Positions 51,807-60,900 are shown, counted from the stretch's first letter. The stretch: 64,000 bases of DNA from Lachnospiraceae bacterium (GCA_022510745.1 JAFLSY010000006.1:149591-213590); one strand, 5' to 3'. Notes: generated from the letters alone by a model not told the origin. A program made the numbers and translations.

Positions 51807-52424
51807 ATGAACAATCAATGGATTATTACGATCGGCAGGGAATTCTGTACAGGAGGAGCTGAAGCTGCCAAGAAATTAGCTGAAACATTAAATTATGACT
51901 ATCTTGACAAAATTCTGATTGATGAGACAGCTGAAATGTTGTCTATAAGCAAGGAGATGGTTATCAAACAGGATGAAAAACCGGAAGCGTATTTTGATAT
52001 TCCGCCGCACTGGTACATGGATGAGGATGACCCATACGTTTCTCTTTCTCAAGCGGCCCGGGTATCAGATGCACAATCCAGCATTATAAATAAACATGCT
52101 GCAAAAGGTTCCTGCGTCATCGTCGGCAGATGCGCAGATTATGTGTTGAGAAAAAATGAACATCTTTTCCGTGTATTCTTTCACTCAGATATGGATAAAA
52201 GAATCGCGCGGGCTGTAAAACTCTATAATATTACCGAATCGGAAGCACAAAAGCTCATTAAAAAAACAGACAAACAACGTGCAACTTATTATAATCGTAA
52301 CACGCGCAAAAGAAAATGGGGAGAGCCCGGCAGCTACGATTTATATTTAAACCTTGGTAATCTTGGTGTCGACGGAGCTGTTAGGGTTATCATACAAGAA
52401 CTTGAAAAGCGAGATAATCAGTAA
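51807..52424 (+). CDS. Cytidylate kinase-like protein
   Basis: 205 residues. N-terminal IITIGREFCTGGAEAAKKLA is the P-loop of the cytidylate-kinase-like family, whose usual form is GREFGSGG; here Gly is replaced by Cys. SQAARVSDAQSSIIN, GSCVIVGRCADYVL and FRVFFHSDMDKRIARAVKLY follow the family pattern. These proteins differ from true Cmk and their substrates are unknown. Strong AAGGAGG ribosome site. Confidence 0.88.
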   Translation: MNNQWIITIGREFCTGGAEAAKKLAETLNYDYLDKILIDETAEMLSISKEMVIKQDEKPEAYFDIPPHWYMDEDDPYVSLSQAARVSDAQSSIINKHAAKGSCVIVGRCADYVLRKNEHLFRVFFHSDMDKRIARAVKLYNITESEAQKLIKKTDKQRATYYNRNTRKRKWGEPGSYDLYLNLGNLGVDGAVRVIIQELEKRDNQ

Positions 52425-52427
52425 AAA

Positions 52428-52496
52428 GCTCAACAAGCAAATCTGGATGCTGTCGCTATGTATAAGCTAATTGCACAGGATGAAGGAAAACATGGA
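52428..52496 (+). pseudogene. Rubrerythrin-like fragment
   Basis: Directly after the preceding stop the same frame reads AQQANLDAVAMYKLIAQDEG then KHGD, which matches a helix of the rubrerythrin/ferritin-like family with the metal-ligand ExxH pattern. It has no start and runs into a terminator. A scrap of about 23 codons. Confidence 0.45.
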
Positions 52497-52504
52497 GACA
52501 AAAC

Positions 52505-52538
52505 AAAAGAATCGAAACCGCGGTTTCGATTCTTTTTT
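52505..52538. terminator. Perfect-palindrome terminator (AAAGAATCGA family)
   Basis: A 15-bp perfect stem AAAAGAATCGAAACC / GGTTTCGATTCTTTT with a 2-base centre GC, followed by TT on the plus strand. T-rich on both strands, so it ends transcription from either side, including the leftward tRNA gene 2 bases away. Confidence 0.9.
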
Positions 52539-52540
52539 CG

Positions 52541-52626
52541 CGGAGATGGAGGGATTCGAACCCTCGTGCCCCGGAGGGCAAACGCATTTCGAGTGCGCCC
52601 CGTTATGACCGCTTCGATACATCTCC
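52541..52626 (-). tRNA. tRNA-Ser (CGA)
   Basis: Class II tRNA of 86 bases. Acceptor GGAGATG/CATCTCC with discriminator G; anticodon stem GCGCA/TGCGT around CTCGAAA (anticodon CGA, reads UCG); long variable arm GCCC-TCCG-GGGC; T arm GAGGG-TTCGAAT-CCCTC. CCA is not encoded. It reads leftward into the palindromic terminator. Confidence 0.96.
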
Positions 52627-52756
52627 AGATATAGTTTTACAGTGCCTGCCGGTCGCAGACGCTTGGCTGCCTATGGTAGCCGCTTATTTATTTTATAGTA
52701 TTCCCTCCGATTTTGCAAGTGCCAAGCCAAAATGTGGCATTGATATTGAAAATAAA

Positions 52757-52785
52757 TTGTGATATAGGAGGAAATGTGGTATAAT
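52757..52785 (+). promoter_or_regulatory. Promoter upstream of phosphofructokinase
   Basis: TTGTGA (52757-52762), 17 bases, TATAAT (52780-52785). The -10 lies in the outer arm of the palindromic element described next, 175 bases before the ATG. Confidence 0.55.
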
Positions 52786-52852
52786 AATTCTGCTTACGCA
52801 GAATACATGCGGGTTTCACCCGCATGCCACCGCTTATGCGGTGTATTATACC
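52778..52852. repeat. Four-arm palindromic element
   Basis: The outer arms GGTATAATA (52778-52786) and TATTATACC (52844-52852) enclose three hairpins back to back: ATTCTGC-TTAC-GCAGAAT, ATGCGGGT-TTC-ACCCGCAT and CACCGC-TTAT-GCGGTG. Every base is paired except loops and a few joints. Another hairpin, GCCGC-TCT-GCGGC (52879-52891), follows. It resembles REP/MITE-like palindromic units more than a leader RNA, since its left arm is a -10 box. Confidence 0.65.
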
Positions 52853-52959
52853 TGCAAGCCACCACTTGAAAAGTAAATGCCGCTCTGCGGCGCTTCCTTT
52901 TCTGCGTTTGTGGTAGAATAAAAAGAGTTTTAGAAATACAAATAATAGGAGGTTGTCAG

Positions 52960-54033
52960 ATGAAAAGAATCGGTATGTTAACAAGCGGCGGCGATTGTCA
53001 GGCACTGAATGCGGCGATGAGAGGCGTAGTAAAGACCTTGATCAACAGCGGAGAACAAACGGAGATATACGGATTTCTGGAGGGCTACAGAGGACTGATC
53101 TACGGGAATTATCGTATGCTGGGTTCTCAGGATTTTTCAGGTATTCTGACTGTGGGCGGTACCATTCTCGGCACTTCCCGTACTCCCTTTAAGACCATCC
53201 GGGAACCGGATGAGAACGGCCTTGACAAAGTGGAGGCTATGAAGAATAACTATAAGAAGCTGAAGTTGGACTGTCTGGTGGTTTTAGGCGGCAACGGCAC
53301 GCATAAGACCGCTAACTTGCTGCGCACGGAGGGCTTGAATGTCATCACGCTGCCCAAGACCATTGACAATGATCTGTGGGGGACCGATATGACCTTCGGT
53401 TTCCAGAGTGCGGTGGATATTGCAACCAATGCCATCGACTGCATTCATACCACGGCAGCTTCCCACGGACGGGTATTTATAGTAGAGGTTATGGGACACA
53501 AGGTGGGCTGGCTGACCTTGAACGCAGGTATGGCCGGCGGCGCGGACATCATTCTGCTGCCTGAGATTCCTTATGATATTGATAAAGTGGTGGGAGCTAT
53601 TGACGCAAGAGATAAGAGGGGCAGTCAGTTTACCATTATTGCGGTAGCAGAGGGCGCGATTTCCAAAGAGGATGCCAAGCTTTCCAAGAAAGAATACAAG
53701 GAAAAACAGCGCAAGAACCCTTATCCTTCCGTATCCTATGAGGTGGCTGCGCAGATTCAGGAGAAGAGCGGCAGAGAAGTGCGTGTTACCGTACCGGGAC
53801 ATGTACAGAGAGGCGGCAGCCCCTGCCCTTATGACCGCGTCTTTGCCAGCAGATTGGGGTCCGAAGCGGGCAAGCTGATCCTGCAGGATGAATACGGCTT
53901 TATGGTGGGCTATAAGAACCGTGAGATTGTTAAAGTGCCGCTTGAAGACGTGGCCGGTAAGTTAAAGGCCCTTTCGCCCGATGCTGCCATTGTGCAGGAA
54001 GCAAAGATGTTAGGTATCTGCTTTGGCGATTAA
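52960..54033 (+). CDS. pfkA: 6-phosphofructokinase
   Basis: 357 residues. Glycolysis: fructose 6-phosphate to the 1,6-bisphosphate in the cytosol. Motifs are TSGGDCQALNAAMRG (8-22), GGNGTHKTA (110-118), PKTIDND (132-138; catalytic Asp), and QRGGSPCPYDR near the C-terminus. The phosphoryl-donor positions are mixed: Gly113 (ATP-type) with Lys133 (PPi-type in PKTIDND). This combination is seen in the group III branch, mostly ATP-dependent, so the donor should not be assumed. AGGAGG precedes the ATG. Confidence 0.92.
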   Translation: MKRIGMLTSGGDCQALNAAMRGVVKTLINSGEQTEIYGFLEGYRGLIYGNYRMLGSQDFSGILTVGGTILGTSRTPFKTIREPDENGLDKVEAMKNNYKKLKLDCLVVLGGNGTHKTANLLRTEGLNVITLPKTIDNDLWGTDMTFGFQSAVDIATNAIDCIHTTAASHGRVFIVEVMGHKVGWLTLNAGMAGGADIILLPEIPYDIDKVVGAIDARDKRGSQFTIIAVAEGAISKEDAKLSKKEYKEKQRKNPYPSVSYEVAAQIQEKSGREVRVTVPGHVQRGGSPCPYDRVFASRLGSEAGKLILQDEYGFMVGYKNREIVKVPLEDVAGKLKALSPDAAIVQEAKMLGICFGD

Positions 54034-54057
54034 AGAGAAAAATAAGGAGCGTGCGAG

Positions 54058-55638
54058 ATGTCGTATACGGCGCTTTACAGAAAGTTCCGTCCGGATCAGT
54101 TTGAGGACGTCAAAGGGCAGGAGCATATTGTAACTACCCTAAAGAACCAAATAAATGCGAACAGGATCGGGCATGCCTATCTTTTTACAGGCACCAGGGG
54201 AACCGGAAAGACGACTGTTGCCAAAATTTTTGCCAGAGCGGTCAACTGCGAAAACCCTACGGACGGAAGTCCCTGTGGGGAATGTCCCACCTGCCGGGCC
54301 ATTGCCGGTGGAGCCAGTATGAATGTCATTGAAATTGATGCGGCTTCCAATAACGGTGTGGACAATATCAGGGAGATTGTGGACGAAGTATCTTATTCTC
54401 CGGCAGAGGGCAAATACAAGGTTTACATCATTGACGAAGTGCATATGCTTTCCATAGGCGCTTTCAATGCTTTATTAAAAACCTTGGAAGAACCGCCTTC
54501 CTATGTGATTTTTATTCTGGCGACCACCGAAGTGCACAAGATACCCATCACGATCTTGTCCCGATGCCAGCGGTATGATTTCCGAAGAATCACCATTGAT
54601 ACCATTGCGGCGCGCATGCGCGAGCTGATGGAGGAAGAGCAGGTTCAGATTGAGGAGAAGGCGCTTAGGTATGTGGCCAAAATGGCGGACGGCTCCATGC
54701 GTGACGGCTTAAGTCTTTTGGATCAATGTATCGCATTCCATTTAGGACAGGAACTGACTTACGATAAGGTGCTGGATGTGCTGGGTGCGGTAGATACAGA
54801 GGTCTTTGGCCGATTGTTCCGTTATATGCTGCACGCGGATGTGCAGGGCTGTATTTCCGTTTTGGAGGAGATTGTCATGCAGGGCCGGGAACTGACGCAG
54901 TTTATCGGCGACTTAACCTGGTATCTGCGCAATTTGATGCTGGCAAAATCCACGGACAATATCGAGGAGGTAATCGATGCTTCCACGGAAAATCTGGCCC
55001 GCCTAAAAGAAGAAGCCGATATGGCCGATCTGGATACCATTATGCGGTATATCAGAATCTTTTCCGAGCTTTCGGGACAGATCCGCTATGCGGCACAGAA
55101 ACGTATTTTAATTGAGATGACTTTGATCAAGGTTTGCAGGCCTGCCATGGAGACTTCTCAGGATGCTCTGTTAGACAGGCTGCGCCAGATAGAGGATAAG
55201 GTGGAAAATGCCGCCATCCTGCCTGTCGGAACGGACGTGGGAGCGATTGTGGCAGGCGGTGTATCGGGAGGAACCGTACCGGCAAAGCGTCCTAAGCCTG
55301 AGTTGCCCAAGGCAATCTCGGAGGATGTAAAGGAGATTGTGACCAAATGGCCCTCCATTGTGGGCAGTGCGGAAAATCCTATGAAGATGTATCTAAAATC
55401 CGCTAAGCTTAGCCTCGGCGGGGATAACAGATTGATGGTAGTACTGCAGGATGGGCTGGCTTCGGATTATTTTATGAAGCATGAGGAAAACAAGGAGCAG
55501 TTGGAACTGTTGCTGGCGGACTTTGCCGGCAAAGAGATCGAAGTCAATTTTCAGGTCGTGGAGAACGGCAGGGAATTTGAGGATTCTTATGTGGATCTTT
55601 CCAAGATCATCCATATGGAAATAGAAGAGGAAGAGTAA
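54058..55638 (+). CDS. dnaX: DNA polymerase III subunit gamma/tau
   Basis: 526 residues. Clamp-loader ATPase: Walker A GTRGTGKT (45-52), zinc cysteines C64, C73, C76 and C79, Walker B IIDEVHML, sensor 1 LATTEVHKIPITILSRCQR. Domains I-III run to about 365, then a tail of about 160 residues for tau functions. I see no A6G-type slippery site that would make a separate gamma form. First gene of the conserved dnaX-ybaB-recR block. Confidence 0.97.
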   Translation: MSYTALYRKFRPDQFEDVKGQEHIVTTLKNQINANRIGHAYLFTGTRGTGKTTVAKIFARAVNCENPTDGSPCGECPTCRAIAGGASMNVIEIDAASNNGVDNIREIVDEVSYSPAEGKYKVYIIDEVHMLSIGAFNALLKTLEEPPSYVIFILATTEVHKIPITILSRCQRYDFRRITIDTIAARMRELMEEEQVQIEEKALRYVAKMADGSMRDGLSLLDQCIAFHLGQELTYDKVLDVLGAVDTEVFGRLFRYMLHADVQGCISVLEEIVMQGRELTQFIGDLTWYLRNLMLAKSTDNIEEVIDASTENLARLKEEADMADLDTIMRYIRIFSELSGQIRYAAQKRILIEMTLIKVCRPAMETSQDALLDRLRQIEDKVENAAILPVGTDVGAIVAGGVSGGTVPAKRPKPELPKAISEDVKEIVTKWPSIVGSAENPMKMYLKSAKLSLGGDNRLMVVLQDGLASDYFMKHEENKEQLELLLADFAGKEIEVNFQVVENGREFEDSYVDLSKIIHMEIEEEE

Positions 55639-55654
55639 AAACAGGAGGAAAACA

Positions 55655-56002
55655 ATGGCAAAACGTGGAGGATTTCCGGGCGGTGGAATGCCCGGCAACA
55701 TGAGTAATTTGATGAAGCAGGCGCAGAGAATGCAGCGTCAGATGGAGGAGAGCCAGAAGGAACTGGAGACCAAAGAGTTTACCGCTGCCGCAGGCGGCGG
55801 AGCTGTGGAGGTAACAGTTTCCGGAAGCAAAGAGGTGCTGCGGGTCAAGCTCTCCGAGGAGGTAGTGGATCCGGAAGATATTGAAATGCTGCAAGATTTG
55901 ATCGTGGCTGCGACCAATGAGGCAATGCGTCAGGCCGAGGAGGCCAGCGCCGCTATCATGAACAAGATGACGGGCGGACTTGGGGGAGGCTTTCCCTTCT
56001 GA
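55655..56002 (+). CDS. YbaB/EbfC nucleoid-associated protein
   Basis: 115 residues. N-terminal Gly/Met-rich region ([18 protein letters not shown]), then the YbaB fold: [40 protein letters not shown] and a C-terminal helix. A small DNA-binding dimer nearly always between dnaX and recR. The stop overlaps the recR start by one base. Confidence 0.95.
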   Translation: MAKRGGFPGGGMPGNMSNLMKQAQRMQRQMEESQKELETKEFTAAAGGGAVEVTVSGSKEVLRVKLSEEVVDPEDIEMLQDLIVAATNEAMRQAEEASAAIMNKMTGGLGGGFPF

Positions 56003-56598
56003 TGGAAATGTACAGCGGACATATTAACAAGTTAATAGAGGAGCTGGCCGCCCTTCCGGGAATCGGAAGCAAATCGGCGCAAAGATTGGCCTTTCACCTG
56101 ATTAATATGCCTAAGGATAAGGTGAACCGTCTGGCTTCTTCCATTGTGGAAGCCAAGGAAAATGTGCGGTATTGTAAGGAGTGCTATACCCTGACGGACA
56201 ATGATGTATGCCCCGTATGCTCCAATCATAACCGAAATCATAGTCAGATTATGGTGGTGGAGAATACCCGTGATATGGCCGCCTATGAAAAGACCGGTAA
56301 GTACGAGGGCGTTTATCATGTACTCCACGGTGCAATTTCGCCCATGCTGGGAATCGGACCGGGGGATATTAAACTAAAAGAACTGGTGAACCGGCTGGAA
56401 GGCAATGTGGAAGAAGTCATTATTGCCACCAATTCCAGCTTGGAGGGTGAAACAACGGCTATGTACATCAGCAAGCTGATCAAGCCAATCGGGGTCAAGG
56501 TGACCAGAATTGCCAGCGGCGTGCCCGTGGGCGGCGATTTGGAGTATATTGATGAAGTGACGTTATTGCGTGCGCTGGAAGGTCGTATTGAATTATAA
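56002..56598 (+). CDS. recR: Recombination protein RecR
   Basis: 198 residues. HhH motif [14 protein letters not shown], zinc finger C58, C61, C70 and C73 ([16 protein letters not shown]), Toprim domain with [17 protein letters not shown] and [14 protein letters not shown], and the C-terminal [20 protein letters not shown]. Works with RecO and RecF in gap repair. ATG 56002 overlaps the ybaB stop; ATG 56008 is a possible alternative. Confidence 0.97.
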   Translation: MEMYSGHINKLIEELAALPGIGSKSAQRLAFHLINMPKDKVNRLASSIVEAKENVRYCKECYTLTDNDVCPVCSNHNRNHSQIMVVENTRDMAAYEKTGKYEGVYHVLHGAISPMLGIGPGDIKLKELVNRLEGNVEEVIIATNSSLEGETTAMYISKLIKPIGVKVTRIASGVPVGGDLEYIDEVTLLRALEGRIEL

Positions 56599-56609
56599 AC
56601 GGAGGCAAT

Positions 56610-56642
56610 GAGAATATAGATTTCTTACGAAAATATATTCTC
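56610..56642. promoter_or_regulatory. 9-bp inverted repeat upstream of galM
   Basis: GAGAATATA (56610-56618) and TATATTCTC (56634-56642) are perfect arms with a 15-base centre. No T run, so not a terminator; a possible operator in the short gap before galM. Confidence 0.4.
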
Positions 56643-56667
56643 GCATGTTAAAGAAAGGAAAGAGAAA

Positions 56668-57717
56668 ATGGCTGTTGTAAAGGAATTATTCGGTACCTGT
56701 AAGACGGGGGAGGAGATTTATCTGTATACCCTCTCCAATGCAAATGGTATGAGCGCGCAGGTTATAAATTACGGTGCTATATTGGTAAGCGTAAAGACGC
56801 CGGATAAAAACGGAAATGTAGAGGATGTTGTACTGGGATATGACAAATTGGAGGATTATTTTGTAAATCCCAGTTTCTTTGGCGCAACGGTAGGACCCAA
56901 TGCCAATCGTGTCGGCAACGCTTGTTTTGCGATAGATGGACAGACCTATCAACTGGATGTAAACGACGGAGAAAATAATCTGCATACGCATCTGGAGCTG
57001 GCCTTTCATAAAAGGGTATGGAACGCGGTGGAAGGAGAAAACAGCGTGAGCTTTTCGCTCACGGAAAAAGACGGAAATCTGGGACTTCCCGGCAATCGCA
57101 AGTGCAGCGTGAGCTATACGTTGACGGAAGATAACCGTCTCAAGCTGCATTATCATGGTGAGAGTGATCAGAAGACGATTATAAATATGACGAATCATTC
57201 TTATTTTAACTTAGAGGGACAGGGGAAGGGAAAGATTGAGGACCATATATTGTGGATAAAAGCTTCCCGCTATACTCCTGTAGGAAAAACTCCCATCCCG
57301 ACCGGAGAACTTGCACCGGTAGCGGGAACCCCCATGGATTTTACAAAACCCACCCGAGTAGGAGAAAGAATTGCAGACGATTTTGCACAGTTAAAGGTGA
57401 CGGGCGGATATGACCACAACTGGGTCATTGATGATTTCGACGGCAGCGTGCAGCTTTTTGCCAAGGTAAAGGCACCGGTCAGTGGCAGAACTGTGAAAGT
57501 ATATACCAATCTGCCCGGTGTGCAGTTCTATGCGGGTAATTTTGTTGATACCCAGACGGGCAAGGACGGAAGTGTATACGGTAAGAGAAGCGGGCTCTGT
57601 CTGGAAACCCAATTCTATCCGGATACCCCTAACAAACCGGAATTTCCTTCCGCGGTTTTCGGACCGGATCGTATTTATGATTATACGACCATATTTGAAT
57701 TTGGTATAGAAGACTAA
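56668..57717 (+). CDS. galM: Aldose 1-epimerase (galactose mutarotase)
   Basis: 349 residues, cytosolic. Interconverts the alpha and beta anomers of hexoses. Family marks: GATVGPNANRVGNACFAIDG, NLHTHLELAFHKRVWNA, NMTNHSYFNLEGQG (His), VTGGYDHNWVID and GLCLETQFYPDTPNKPEFPS, with the catalytic Glu. AAAGGAAAGAG precedes the ATG. It stands alone, not with galK/galT. Confidence 0.95.
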   Translation: MAVVKELFGTCKTGEEIYLYTLSNANGMSAQVINYGAILVSVKTPDKNGNVEDVVLGYDKLEDYFVNPSFFGATVGPNANRVGNACFAIDGQTYQLDVNDGENNLHTHLELAFHKRVWNAVEGENSVSFSLTEKDGNLGLPGNRKCSVSYTLTEDNRLKLHYHGESDQKTIINMTNHSYFNLEGQGKGKIEDHILWIKASRYTPVGKTPIPTGELAPVAGTPMDFTKPTRVGERIADDFAQLKVTGGYDHNWVIDDFDGSVQLFAKVKAPVSGRTVKVYTNLPGVQFYAGNFVDTQTGKDGSVYGKRSGLCLETQFYPDTPNKPEFPSAVFGPDRIYDYTTIFEFGIED

Positions 57718-57825
57718 ATTTTCTAAAAATCCTGCATTGTCGAAAAATATTTTTTGGGACAACCATATTTCGAGGGAATATGCAGTGTACATGGTGTATA
57801 CTGTCCGCAAAAACAGGAAGCGGGG

Positions 57826-59046
57826 ATGGATATGGAACTGCCAAAAAATATCGTACAAATAGGAGAGCCGGATAAATTACATAAGATCTATGTGGAAGAT
57901 TATGTCATATCTTATATGAAGCAGCTGGGACGCAGCCAGTTAAGCGGTTCTGTAGGACTGGCCCTGTATGGTAAGCATTTTGAGGAAGGCGCTGTAAACT
58001 ACTATTTCCTGTATGGAGCGGCTAAAGTTGAAGGCTTGGAACATCGGGGCGCTTATCTGTCCCAAGTGGAAAAAGAAGAAATCGAAGACATCGGTAAGAA
58101 ATATTTTGAAGAATATAAATTTCTGGCCTGGTGCTCTGTGACGGAAGAGCCCGTGGAGGGCTTCTTTGTGAAGGTTCAGGGAAAGGGTGTAGAAATTAAG
58201 GGGTATGCCTGTTTTTATGAAGAAAATGAGAGCATGCTGAATTATATGCTGCTGACCGGTGCAAAAGAGGCCAAAGAAAAGAAGGAAAATACCGCGGAAC
58301 CGGCGGGGAGGATAAGAGGAAATTGGACAGCATCCGCATACATAAAACAAGCGGTGAAACCGCAGACAGCAAAGGAACAGACTGCGAGACAGCCTTCGGT
58401 AAAACCGGAGGAAAGCGGAAACGAGGAAAAAAAGCCCGAAACGCAAAAGCCGGTTTTATGGCGGCCGGAGTATGGTAAAGTGGCGGTGGCGGCCGCTTGT
58501 CTGGTACTGCTTGTTCTTGCGGTAACCACATTGAATGATGCTGAAAAGATGGAAGAGTTACAGGTGGCGGCCAGACAGGTGATCGCAAGTATGTCGGAGC
58601 AGAAGCTGCCTGATGAAAACGAAGTACCTCCGATTGACAGCGTGACCTCCGGGAACGTGCTGCAGGGAAATACAAGCTCCCTGTTAGAGGAAAGGGAAAA
58701 TGCGGGAGGGGATTCTTCTGTAACACAAAATACGGGAGTGAATCCTTCTACAACGCAAAATGTTACGGAGCCTTCGGAAACTGCAGTGGCAGACACGCCC
58801 CAGCCCGAAGCGTCTGCACAGCCGGAACCGTCAGCGGAACCTTCTCCGGAACCGCCCGCTGTAGAAAGCGATACCGCGAGTTCATCTACGGTACCGGTCA
58901 CTTATACCGTTAAGCGGGGTGATACGCTGAACAGTATTTGCAGGGAGCGATACGGTTCTTTGGACAAGGTGGCTGAAATCTGCGAATTAAACGATATAAA
59001 AAATGCTGACAGTATACAGATAGGACAAACTATTTTACTTCCGTAG
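57826..59046 (+). CDS. LysM-domain membrane protein
   Basis: 406 residues from ATG 57826; the frame is open further up to 57754 but without a ribosome site. A soluble N-terminal domain (1-165) of unknown type contains YFLYGAAKVEGLEHRGAYLS and FFVKVQGKGVEIKGYACFYE. A charged linker, a membrane helix (about 218-236), a Thr/Ser/Pro/Glu-rich external spacer and a C-terminal LysM (about 358-406: YTVKRGDTLNSICRERYGS) follow. It should anchor in the membrane and bind peptidoglycan. First of the envelope gene group. Confidence 0.85.
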   Translation: MDMELPKNIVQIGEPDKLHKIYVEDYVISYMKQLGRSQLSGSVGLALYGKHFEEGAVNYYFLYGAAKVEGLEHRGAYLSQVEKEEIEDIGKKYFEEYKFLAWCSVTEEPVEGFFVKVQGKGVEIKGYACFYEENESMLNYMLLTGAKEAKEKKENTAEPAGRIRGNWTASAYIKQAVKPQTAKEQTARQPSVKPEESGNEEKKPETQKPVLWRPEYGKVAVAAACLVLLVLAVTTLNDAEKMEELQVAARQVIASMSEQKLPDENEVPPIDSVTSGNVLQGNTSSLLEERENAGGDSSVTQNTGVNPSTTQNVTEPSETAVADTPQPEASAQPEPSAEPSPEPPAVESDTASSSTVPVTYTVKRGDTLNSICRERYGSLDKVAEICELNDIKNADSIQIGQTILLP

Positions 59047-59119
59047 TGGTTTTATGCTATACTGTGGGATGAATGTAATAGAGACCCCAAAGAAGCTTTG
59101 GGCAATATGAGGAAATACC

Positions 59120-60361
59120 ATGGCTGATATCAAAAGCTATACCAGAGAAAAAGAAAAGAGAGAACGGCAGGCGGCTTCTAAGAATAGCAGATTCCGGCTG
59201 GTGAAGTCCGAAGATGAACAAACTTTTCGGGAAAAAATTCACAGACACCGAATGAGCTTTTTTTACCGGGCAATCCTGTCACTTTTGATCTGCGGAGCTG
59301 TCATTGCATTGGTTGCCCTTCAATATAAAAATAAAACTTATGAAACTTATGATGTGGTTTCCAGCGTAGGAATGGAATGGGCCGGCGGCACTACGGTCAT
59401 CCGGCTGGGTGGCAATCTGCTGACCTATAGCAAGGACGGTGCACATTGCACGGATACCAGAGGCAATGTTTTGTGGGATCAGACCTATGAAATGCAGAGT
59501 CCCATTGTGAAGACCTGCGGCTCTGTGGCGGCAATCGGGGATTATAACGGCCGTAACATTTATCTGCTTAGTTCGGAAAAGCAGTTAGGCAGCATTACTA
59601 CCAATCTGCCCATCCGTAATCTGTCCGTAGCCGCAAACGGAGTGGTAGCGGCAGTTTTAGAGGATACTACCGTAACATGGATTTACATTTATGATACTGT
59701 CGGGACCGAACTGCTGCGTTTCCGTACGACAATGAAGGATTCAGGATACCCGGTATCCGTAAGTCTTTCTCCCAATGCGCTGCTCTGTGCGGTTTCTTAT
59801 GTTTATGTGGATGCGGGAACCATAAAATCCAGTGTTGCTTTTTACAATTTTGATGAATACGGAAAAAATCAAATCGGAAATCTGGTAGGGGGATATGACT
59901 GCAGTGATACGGTAGTGCCCTACGTGCAGTTTATGGATAACAGCCACGTGTTTGCCGTAGGGGATGACTGTCTCATGTTCTACAGCGGAACGCAGAAACC
60001 GGAGCATCTGGCGACCTACTATTTTGATAATGAAGTACGCGGTGTCTATTATAATGAAAACTACGTGGGCGTGGTATTTTATAATGGCACAAGTACCGGC
60101 CGATACAGGCTGGAAATTTACGATCAGAAAGGCAGTCGTATCAGAACACAGGATATTTCCATGGATTATACGGATATTGTATTTGACGGAGATACCTATA
60201 TTATATACGGTGAAGAGGAGTGCCTGATCTCTACCGTGGATGGAAGAGTAAAATACGATGGTATCTTTCAGGAAACCGTAAGGCTGCTGCTTCCGAGCAA
60301 CAGCAGATATCGTTATTATCTGGTGACGGAGGATTCTCTTGATACGATACAAATGAGATAA
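59120..60361 (+). CDS. DUF5711 membrane-anchored beta-propeller protein
   Basis: 413 residues. A basic cytosolic N-terminus (1-48), one membrane helix (about 49-68) and an external repeat domain with propeller-like blades such as GNLLTYSKDGAHCTDTRGNV and DYNGRNIYLLSSEKQL. This matches DUF5711, a family of Clostridia. Function unknown; the context of LysM and CvpA genes suggests the cell envelope. Confidence 0.88.
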   Translation: MADIKSYTREKEKRERQAASKNSRFRLVKSEDEQTFREKIHRHRMSFFYRAILSLLICGAVIALVALQYKNKTYETYDVVSSVGMEWAGGTTVIRLGGNLLTYSKDGAHCTDTRGNVLWDQTYEMQSPIVKTCGSVAAIGDYNGRNIYLLSSEKQLGSITTNLPIRNLSVAANGVVAAVLEDTTVTWIYIYDTVGTELLRFRTTMKDSGYPVSVSLSPNALLCAVSYVYVDAGTIKSSVAFYNFDEYGKNQIGNLVGGYDCSDTVVPYVQFMDNSHVFAVGDDCLMFYSGTQKPEHLATYYFDNEVRGVYYNENYVGVVFYNGTSTGRYRLEIYDQKGSRIRTQDISMDYTDIVFDGDTYIIYGEEECLISTVDGRVKYDGIFQETVRLLLPSNSRYRYYLVTEDSLDTIQMR

Positions 60362-60384
60362 GAGGATATAACAAAGGAGTACGT

Positions 60385-60900
60385 ATGAACTGGTTATTGA
60401 TTATTGCAGCGCTTGTTTTAATATGGAGAATTGCCGAGGGTATACATCGCGGCATGGTAAAGGAAATTATTTCCTTTGTTTCGCTGATTGTGCTGTGTCT
60501 GGTAGTCGCTCTTTTGGGAACGGCCCTGAGCAACTATTTTGAAAGAGACATTATCAGCATGGTTGTGGCAATTATTCTGCTGTTGGTTCTGTGCATAGCA
60601 CACAGGCTCTTAAGTCTGGTGTTTTTTTCTGCAAAATTAATTTCCAAGCTGCCCGTCATCCACTCCTGCGATAAACTATTGGGCGCGGTGATCGGTGTTC
60701 TGGAAACCATACTGCTTTTGTGGACAGTGTATTCCTTAATTATAGCGTTCGGTGTCGGAATGCTTGGACAGCAGGTTTTGCAATATACCGCTGACAGCGG
60801 AATCTTGAGTTTCTTTTATAAATACAATTATCTGCAGCATCTGGTGGATTTAGTGGCAGGAAAGTTGGGATTTTTGCATATATCGGATTTATTAAAATAA
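60385..60900 (+). CDS. CvpA-family membrane protein
   Basis: 171 residues with four membrane helices; WLLIIAALVLIWRIAEGIHRG and the PVIHSCDKLLGAVIGVLETI segment are family marks. CvpA proteins are linked to colicin V export and envelope stress, with no agreed mechanism. It starts 23 bases after the DUF5711 gene. Confidence 0.88.
   Translation: MNWLLIIAALVLIWRIAEGIHRGMVKEIISFVSLIVLCLVVALLGTALSNYFERDIISMVVAIILLLVLCIAHRLLSLVFFSAKLISKLPVIHSCDKLLGAVIGVLETILLLWTVYSLIIAFGVGMLGQQVLQYTADSGILSFFYKYNYLQHLVDLVAGKLGFLHISDLLK

Noticed and set aside
52778..52852. Four-arm structure as a tRNA or riboswitch
   Set aside because: No tRNA loop consensus; arms are perfect short hairpins and the outer stem holds a promoter -10, so it is not fully transcribed from that promoter.
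57754..57825. N-terminal extension of the LysM protein
   Set aside because: TTG start without a ribosome site; ATG 57826 has one and the domain begins after it.
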